64,000 nt of DNA, taken from NCBI GenBank assembly GCA_026929865.2, contig CM049406.2:26038501-26102500 (forward strand), given 5' to 3'. The position numbers were made by a program, and so were the translations under genes. Shown piece after piece: positions 20,511 through 64,000 of the stretch. Origin of the DNA: Hyperoplus lanceolatus (lineage: Eukaryota; Chordata; Actinopteri; Uranoscopiformes; Ammodytidae). The notes beneath the pieces are model-generated. The model saw only the letters and a program-made list of their open reading frames with translations. It did no database searches and was not told the origin of the DNA. Position 1 is the first letter of the stretch, and every line of letters starts with the position of its first letter.

Positions 20511-23500
20511 GGGAAGATATGTTGCTGTATTATATTGTACATGTTTTTCCTGCCGCAGAAAACCTCCAATGAGTTAACACAGACTTACTAACGAGAAAGA
20601 CTCAAGTCAGATTGTTACATCATTCTGTCTCTGCATTGCATTGGGTTTCATCATAAAGGTGTTCCTATTGTTGTGGCCATATAGTGGACAGTGACATGCC
20701 TGCTAGACAGACCCGGGGGAACAACTGGGAAACAGCATCTGTCATTGAAGAACATTTTTAAAGGATTAGTTTTCCAACTTTTTCCCTAAGATGCCCAAGT
20801 GTTAAGTGATATGCCACAACTTCAGTAGAGTGTAGGCTAAATAGAATTGTGTTTGCAGCGATCAAAGCAAGTATATTTTTTTAACGTTTATAATGCACTT
20901 ATGTGTAAGCATCACTATAGTTGCTAATGTGGAGCTTTATAACAACTATTTACTGCTGGGTAGTTACTAATACATAAGTCATCATTTATAAGTGTATTTA
21001 TATGTTGTGTTAATCTATCTGGTACAGTACAAGTAACTCAGACCTGCACTTCAGTACATTCCACCACTGTTTAAATCACATGCTTAATTGATTCATGATT
21101 CATGATGCAATGCATGAATCAACAATGTATTATATATTCCTATAGCAGATTTCATGTGATTGGTTGTTAAATGGATTACCAATTAATCATTGTTAACTCA
21201 TAGTAACCTCACATTTATTATTATTCCACCAAATTATTTGGGATCCAGTTACATAGAAATGGATCATTCAGACCGATGCCGCACCTGTTCTCAGAGAAAA
21301 ATAAAGCTTTTATTTTTTTAATCAAACTGATCATTCAATAGCAGACATCTACATTTCCTCTGGTGTGACACAGCTGGCAGCTTCAGGATGTTTTTAATTT
21401 GGTGGAATATAAATGAATGTCTGAAGACAGCAGCCGTTAAGCTTTAACGGATGAGATGAACTCTCAGCGATTTCTTAGTAATGAGCAGGTAGGCACATAT
21501 GGTATTTCTGAATGCATTTAATCATCATGATTGATACATTGGGTATGCACTACTTAAGTACCAGATATGTCACCTTCTAAAGGATTTGAAATTGCTATTC
21601 TGAACAGTTCTGATACTTTAGCCTCACCATAGCATGCCAAACCTGGGTCATCATTATTGCTTGGTAGCAGGGCTCGACCCTTTGTCAGTCTGTTCTCAAA
21701 CCCAGCTGCGGCCATATACAGCCTCTATGACCGCAACTTACTGCAAACTACTTGCCTCAAAACTTTGTTGTTTCAGAACTCAGTACTTTAGCTTGTAACT
21801 TAATATCTGTGGTATGTGGAAAGTTGAGTCCATCATCGCTGTTCATACTTGTATTTTTCTGATCCCAAGGCTTTTCCTCCGTATGCACCAGAACAAACTT
21901 TACATGTAGCTTTAGCTTTGTACAGATTAAAAAAAATTAGCTATAGCATGTTAATCATTCAGCTTTGGAGGTGATGCTAGGCAGATTTAACTACTTTTGT
22001 ACTGAGGCCAGGCTAGCTGTTTGCTCCATTTTCAGTATTTATGCTTAACTAAGCTAATTCTCCCAGAAAGCCATCAAGAATATTCCCCAAAAATGGGAAA
22101 CTATTCCTTTATAGACTGTGGCATTGAGTGTTTGCAAGGTGCAGAAATGTCTTTGCCGCTGCTTGGACTTTAAGACACTAGTTTTTACTTGATGCATTGA
22201 ACAGCATCCAACTCATTCCCCATAACATCCATGATGCAAGCTTATGTCGAGATCAATCCTAACCTCCTTTTCGGCATCTACTTACTTTGCCATGTTTTTC
22301 ATTACATTTGGTTAGCTCCGACCTTTTTACCTGTGATTATTCCACATTACTGGGATCGGAGGATAGCACTGCATGGGGGCAGCCTGCCCGTAATAGGGTT
22401 GATTGGTTCCTTGTCCTTCAACCCACTGCTATAATTTGTCTTGGACTGATATTTCACCGTGGGGTTCTCGCTTCGGCGTAACCAATTTTAAATAGAGGAT
22501 ACTCCATGCTGACATTCAATCTGAGACTGGTCTGGCTCATCCCTGCTACCTTTCTCATTGAGGCCGTTGATAATCAGCTTTGTGCACCCCTGAGACACAG
22601 CAGTGGTGACCTTTGGAGCAAAAAAAGAAAAAAGAAAAATCTCATGGATTCCTTTCAGGGACTTTAAGTCTTTAATGCCACTCAATGTCAGGCACCACAC
22701 CATTGCATGCCAGGCCAATCACTGTAGCCTGCCCATAACCCTGCATGGTCTACCCCCCAAAATGAACTAAACACAGACCAATGCCAGTGATACCTCCCAG
22801 CTAAAACGCCTACACCCCACACTTCAGGCAAATTACGCATCTCGTTAGTAATGCACAGATGCTCACTGAAAACTGTCTTCCTTTAGTGCAAAGTGCAGGG
22901 TAACTTCTGTAAGGCTTTCACAGACACACCATAGGTTTGTTTTCCTCTTTTTCTTCGTTTGTGCTCCCTTTGTCTTCCCTGCTCTCTTGTATTGTTTAGC
23001 CCCGGAAAACAACACAGTAAATAGCCCCACATAATGAGTCATCGCAGGCAAGACAGAGAGAGAGAGAGGGAGGGAGAATTTATGTCACGATTTTCGAGAC
23101 TGATAGGGTGTCACAAAAATAAAGTAAATTGAAGCATAGTGTCCTCATCTCCCGGTCGATTTCCTGTGGGCTTCTGTGCAGCTGTCAAACGCACGCTATT
23201 ATCTGACAGTTATCCGACCTGTTTGGGTGTGATAGCATCTTTTATTTGTCACATCCCGTTCGGCAGAGAAACATATTGTATAAAATCCAGCCTGTCCCTG
23301 TTGGTACAGTTCACCTTATCTGTGTGCTTATCTGTCTCTTATTTTAGAAAAAAAAGGACAGAGCCAATAGCAAAACTCCATCTTTCACGAAAATCTACGT
23401 AAATGTAGGACATTTGGAGATGCCAAAGGACTCTAGGACTCATCGTCTCCTTGACAACAGTCTCCAAGCAACCATTACTCCTCAAAGCATTTTTCTCCAA

Positions 23501-26500
23501 CCCTTCTTCTCTCTCTCTTTCTTTCCCTCTCTCCTCTCAACCCCTCTCAAGAGTTCTCCCATGTAGCCACTCCAGCTAGTTACTGCACCAGCATCAGCCG
23601 CTGAAAAGCCCTGCTACATCTGATGGGATCTCATGTGATGAGCTGCAGGGAACTAGTGTTCTTGCTTTTTTTGCCTGAGGCCCTTCTGTACTGATAATCC
23701 TACCATTATTTTCTGGGAGGCCAGTAAACTTTAATTCCCCTTGGCAGTAAACTATAATTCCCCTTGGCTGCATTGTTGTTTTAAAGGAAGTCGAGGGCTG
23801 GTGTACTTCCTTGAGGCATCAAATCTACTGGGTCATTGACTGTGATGCCAGTGCTAAAATAGCATGTTGACTAACAGCACACAACTGTATCCAAAAGGAC
23901 TTGTGTTCAGATGTGAATCTTATTAATAATAAATTAAGAGTGACTGATGTAGCATGTATTATTTTTGGAAAGATTTCAGGTATACGTAACCAGCCACTGC
24001 ATAGGCCTAGTCATTTTAAGCTGTAGATACCCCCCCCCCCCCCCCCATGAGTCCCCCTCCTCAACGTCATTTAGAGTGGGGGAAGGTGATTTTCTAAAAG
24101 ATACAAACAATGTTTTGTTTTTGGCCCAGACTTCATGGACACAAACTGCAATTTTACCAAACGAGTATGAGATTAAATGAGGGGGAAATCTCACCTATAA
24201 ACTGTGAGACTGCTGAATTTTATTTGAGTTTGTCTTTTTCAGACATAAGGCGCTATATGGTCTACTGCTATTTTGACAGTTAAGTTCAGTAAGCATCAGC
24301 TCTGTTCTCTTGCCTGTCCACTTTTCATGCCATATTGCTCTCTCAATCTTCATGACTTTTTCATAGGCTTGCCGCATCAGAGCACTCGTGGTTCATCGAG
24401 CAAATGCACATTTTGACTTGCTATAGAAGAAAAAGCACAAAGGGGGCTGGGCTGGACTGGGCTTAGGTCATGGAGGATGCCTCAACTCCAGAAATTATTT
24501 CAATGGAGTGCTGGCAATTAAATACGCTATACGTTGAGCGAGCCATGTTAGACAATTCCAAATGTCTGCCTTAAATAAAGGCCTATTCAACTAAGCAGCG
24601 ATTTCCGAACATTACACACTTTTACCATAGTAGGCACTAGAGCATAGCCAGGGGTGTGAAGATTGTGGACCATCTAAATTAATCTGAACATTTTAATTAA
24701 ATTACGATTTGATTAATACAATATTTATCCACATATCAAATACATGTTGTTAGCAGAAGTTGAAATTGTTAAGCTAACTGTGAAAAAACAAGTGATACAA
24801 TGAGAGTTCAATTAATTAGCTAAAGTTAGGCTAATGAATATACTCAGTTAGCAAATGTATAAAATTGGATTTAAAGTATGGCCACAAAGCAATGAAAAAC
24901 ACGGTCGAAATAGTTAGCCTAAGATAACAGATAAACAGTTGATACATGTTTAAAATACTTAGCCAAGAGCAAATAAATGCTGTAATAGCCTACTTTACGT
25001 AAAAATAAAAATAATGTTCATAGCCTATTTTGAATATCATTCATATAAATGAAATTGTATCACAAAAATATTGATTATAACCGCTTTAGAGTAAGCTAAC
25101 CAATTGATGACGGCTGCTGCGCGATGCCACATTGGCTCTCCTGCCTGATGCTGCGTCGCGCAGCATTATTACTTTATCTAATTTTCATGGCATTCCCAGC
25201 ATAGAATGCACTGTCATTGGTTCAAATACACAAGAGGTGGGTTTTGTTGATTTTTTTAAGACCACGTGACCACCCAAAAGTTGTGTGGTTTGCCGAAAAT
25301 CACGTCAATCAAAAAAATAAAAAATAAAAAAATAAAACAAAATAATAAAAAAAAATACGCCGGCTATGTCGGCGACAGAACAGTTAGTGGCGTTTGGTGC
25401 GCAGAATCAAGGTCTACTATAGACTACTGACGAAAATCACAAAACACATTGCATCTATTTATTAACAATATTTAATAATTTTCTAATTCATCTCTTTTTG
25501 ACGATTTTTAGAAATATTTGTTGGTTTGTAAGCGCTAAGGGAGCATGTTTAAATAAAACCTGTGAACCTTAACTTTTAAATGTATTTTATTTCATGTTTC
25601 TATGTGCTACACAGGCTTAGATATTAAGGTTTTGGTAGACTTGACAATTCGTACTATTTTTTCAGAAAACCCTCAGGCATTAAGGACATGCATCCTAGAT
25701 TGCCATAGTCATCAGGGCCGGCCCGAGGCATAAGCGAACTAAGCGGCCGCTTAGGGCCCCCGACTGCCTGGGGGCTCCCTAAAAAAAAAAATTTTTTTTT
25801 TTTTTTTTTTTTTAGTTTGTGTGTTTGATATTAACATCATATTATGCAAATGTAAGTTATCATACAAAAAGGAATAAAATGTTTTTGTCTAGATAATTAA
25901 TAGTCTAAAAATGTAATCAGTTCATCTGGGAGGAAATCCGAAATTATCTGATCATGTCACGTTCACATCCATGCACAGTGTGTATTGAGTTTATTTAAAA
26001 ACAATTGGAAATGGGGCTGCCCTCAGTTGCCCATGCACTGTGTATAGCAGTGCCGACCCAAGCCTTCAGGGGGCCCTAAGCGAAATATGATTAGGGGGCC
26101 CCTCTCCAATGTTAGCGCAGCTGAAACTATAGATCTTTGTTAAATATCATTCACACACCCAGTGTTTTCCGCTAGTGCCTCCACTGTGCAGCTGTGTGAA
26201 AATATTAGACAGCCGAGATTCAGACCGTCCTAGGGGGTCCGGGGGTATGCCCCCGGGAGATTTTTTTAACCTTTTTAAAGTGAAATGCATGAATCTGGTG
26301 CACTTTGAGAGGAAAATTAAGAGGCTAAATCTGAGAAATTTTGTGTGAACAAATAATTTGGAGACACTGGGTCAGATAAATTAGAAGCGATTGAAGAAGG
26401 ACACATGGATTTTCCATAAAAATATTAATATAAAAACATTATGCAGAGTCCTCTGGGTTGGGCTTGGAGCTCTTTTTCTTTTACGGGACATATTTCTCTG

Positions 26501-28642
26501 TAATATAGTGAATGCATTTAAATGCAGTGAGAGGAACGAAGCAGAAGAACTCTGTTGTCCAGTTATCTTTTTTTCCACAGACGAGGCTGAAATAGACTAT
26601 AGACTAGTCATCAATGGGCTAATGGACACATGGATACATTTTATCTTAAAATCGATTCAAATGAACTCCCTTTGTTCTTTACATTTGTTTCCTTGAAAGA
26701 AAGTGCCTGTGTCCTGTACATCTTTTGAGGGCAGGGCATATATATTTTGCGCTGACTTGGTTCATATTCCTTCCTGAAGATGCCTATTTTCAACCTAAGA
26801 TTTAGTTACAGCCGCAGTGTGTTGACACTGCATTTTTAGAGATGCCTATTCCTAAAAGGAACAACTGTTCTGAGAGGGTGTCTCCACAAACTGTCTCTAG
26901 AGGACCCCGTGAGTCATCTGCCGACCTGGCCTGGCTTCCCTCAACCACGGCTGTAGTGACACATTCACTTCACAACAACGGCGTTCGAAAAGAAAGGACA
27001 GGACACTCATTCAAGATGTCAAACCAAAAAAACATGGATTTATTCTCAGTGGGAAAGATGAAATTGCCTAGTAGACTGTGACAAAACCCAGTGATCATGT
27101 TTCAGTGACGCCGCTACACTTATATATCAGATCCAGAAGAAAGAACGTTCTCTTCTGGGTAAGCCTGTGTGGCAAGCCCCCACAGAATTTCAAAGTCTCA
27201 AAACAACACATAATAATGCCAGTGGGTACAAAGAGATAAATGGAGACATCAAACAGCCACAGGTAGATTAGGTTTTCTCTTGGTTTGTCCTCCTGTGCTT
27301 TCGAGAACCAGTGCTCAGTGACTCAGCGTCTATTGAAGAAAAGTTCAGTTCGGTCAAGGCCTGCTATAACGTCTTATTCCTTCCAGCCATTTTGACCTTT
27401 CTTCTTTCGCTCCACAGCCTACAGTAAAGGGGTTTCTGATGTGCTGATCGCTCATGATGCATCCAGCGAAAAATATGGCTTGGGCACTCATGTTTTCTTT
27501 TTAAAATCCTTGTATAAAAATCACAGGTGAACGTATGAAGTGGAGTCGGTGGTACCGTCGAACACACCTTGAAGTTTGGGTACGGGTAGCACACAAAAGG
27601 TGAATGCGGTGTAAAGAATGTTGCTTACAAAAAATGCACAAAGAGGGAGCATTTTATCTTCTTAAATAAAGGGGTCTTGCCTTTGAGATGGCATTTCGCT
27701 AGGGACACTATCTAGATAGTCCGTTAGCTATTTACTGGCTGCTGAGGTAAACAGCCAATCCGGTATCATGTAACTGTAAAAACCTACAGGGTCATGTCTT
27801 TAGATCGTCTATACTCAGCATGCTTTAAAAACAGTGTTTACAATAGGTAGGCGTTAGATTGCTATCAGTCTCTACATAATCAGTGCGTGCTACCTGATTT
27901 TGTGTTTACTTAGGAGTCCCACCACCCACCCGCCCACATCTCACCAATTAGTACGTTGCTGTGACCATCCACTGTTGCTAATTCAAATCAGGAAAGTGCT
28001 GGCTGATTCACCCAAGCTGCTCACCTTCTTAAGCCTTTCTCAGGTTTTCTCAAGGAGATGAAGGAGGAGAAGCTAAAAGGTTCAGTGCTATGATGCTTTC
28101 TCTCTTCCCCTGACCTTTCAAACTCTATTGTGCTCAATTCCTTTCCGACCTTCTCATTGTGCCCCTCCATGGACATACTGTATTATAAGAAGGACACCGG
28201 ATTGAATAGTGGTGTCCTATTATTTTCTATGGAAAGCTGCACAGTTGGCGCATGGTGCAATTTGAAGCAGATACTTCCCCGGTAATGGGACCCATAGAAA
28301 GAGGACGTGCTGTGTGTTCTGTATCACGGAACTGCCTGAACGCTGTGCTTGTTTCGTGCTTTAAAAAAAAACCCGAAAATGTAATAGAAAAATCCTGGAC
28401 AATTAACGCAAAGTCGGAGCATCTATTAAAGTAAGACCTGTTCCGTTGACAGAGCCATGCACAGTACGGGGCCTTTAGGAGGTAGAACCTAAACTACAGG
28501 AGGTCTCTGTTTCACTACGGCTACTTATAGCTGCGGACTGTCTCCTACTCGGGCAAATCAAACAATTTAGGTGGAATTTTAAAGAATACATTTCCTACAT
28601 TTCTAATAATAATAATTACAAGCCTTTGACTGATTGACAGAA
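20511..28642. other. Intergenic between nop9 and rem2, second part
   Basis: No gene seen. It contains a poly-C run (24030-24046), a GA-rich tract (23054-23077) and, at about 25712-26110, GC-rich pieces with GGGCCGGCCCGAGGC and GGGGGCCCTAAGCG that resemble the ends of fragmented teleost DNA elements. CTAGGGGGTCCGGGGG at about 26230 is a similar fragment. Open frames here are short and lack family features. Confidence 0.4.
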
Positions 28643-28648
28643 TTTATT
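28643..28648 (-). terminator. rem2: Candidate poly(A) signal of rem2
   Basis: TTTATT on the plus strand is AATAAA on the minus strand, about 350 bases past the rem2 stop. Motif evidence only. Other A/T-rich hexamers occur further on. Confidence 0.3.
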
Positions 28649-28997
28649 TTTCAGAGACAGAATCCCCTGCCCCGTTTAGCATTAGAGTGAATAGCGGGAT
28701 CAACTTCCGGGCCCAGGGACCACAATTATAGACAGGCAATATCTTGCAGTACAGAGCTTGGCCACTTAGCCTATGGCTGCATATAGGAGGTTGGCACTGA
28801 TCCCTGGGGGGCCTGGGTCTCCCTACATGAAAGCGTCCTCCGTCTCCTTCCTTCCTGTCCCTACTATTGAGTCATTTGCTCTTCCCCACTAAATCATCCA
28901 ATCTACCCTTTTCTCCTCCCCCATATAGCCTTCAATCTGCTGTGTGTACATGTGTGGGAGTGTGTGTCTCTCTGCCTGTGTATGTCTATTATGTGTG

Positions 28998-63848
<34,851 letters not shown>

Positions 63849-64000
63849 CTGGAATGAAACAGAAGAGAAAAACACGTATGTTTAAGTCAAGGGGGGAGGC
63901 ATTGGGCACCACACCTGTGGCATTGTTGCTAACGGTACTTGTAAATGGGAGGAGCTAGATAATTGGGAGGAGCCCAGCCTCGTCCGTTGGTGGGAAGCAG

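Overview
The window reads as nuclear DNA of a ray-finned (teleost) fish. Two interrupted protein genes with consensus GT-AG introns sit in a sea of short transposon copies, (CA)n/(TG)n microsatellites and tRNA-derived SINEs of kinds known from teleosts. There are no operons, no ribosome-binding sites and no prokaryotic features. The species cannot be named from the sequence alone.

Gene 1 (+ strand, 4548-17605) is NOP9, a Pumilio-repeat nucleolar protein of small-subunit rRNA maturation. Eleven coding exons join in one continuous frame to 617 residues, close to the usual vertebrate length. Its introns are packed with DNA transposons: an internally deleted hAT with a perfect 8-bp target duplication, a frameshifted Tc1 element, palindromic MITEs and a SINE. 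A CpG-bearing stretch at about 3638-3716 may be its promoter and a non-coding first exon.

Gene 2 (- strand, 63848 down to 28998) is rem2, an RGK-family small GTPase. Four exons encode 300 residues from the first visible methionine. They include a P-loop, an NKSD box and the conserved RGK carboxy-terminal tail. Two of its introns are about 16 kb each. Any upstream exon or promoter lies beyond the right edge. The two genes converge tail to tail across about 11.4 kb (17606-28997) in which no gene is seen.

Repeats by region: 167-540 MITE with 9-bp duplication; 1219-1789 two TTAA-flanked MITE copies head to head; 1798-3582 hAT with a retroelement tail inside it; 7950-9407 hAT; 9970-10395 inverted-repeat element; 13339-14584 Tc1; 15317-16003 two related MITEs; 37446-38945 TTAA MITE split by a hAT; 42096-43388 Harbinger-like element; 43400-44227 inverted-repeat element with a solo LTR inside it; 48121-49405 pogo-like element; 55888-56716 GC-palindromic element; 58880-60589 piggyBac with a further insertion inside it. 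I found no clearly novel functional system. The best leads are the altered switch II/G3 region of the Rem2 protein, the microsatellite fused to a NOP9 splice donor, and the unusually readable nested insertions, which allow relative dating. All gene calls rest on reading translated exons against remembered family features. No database search was run.
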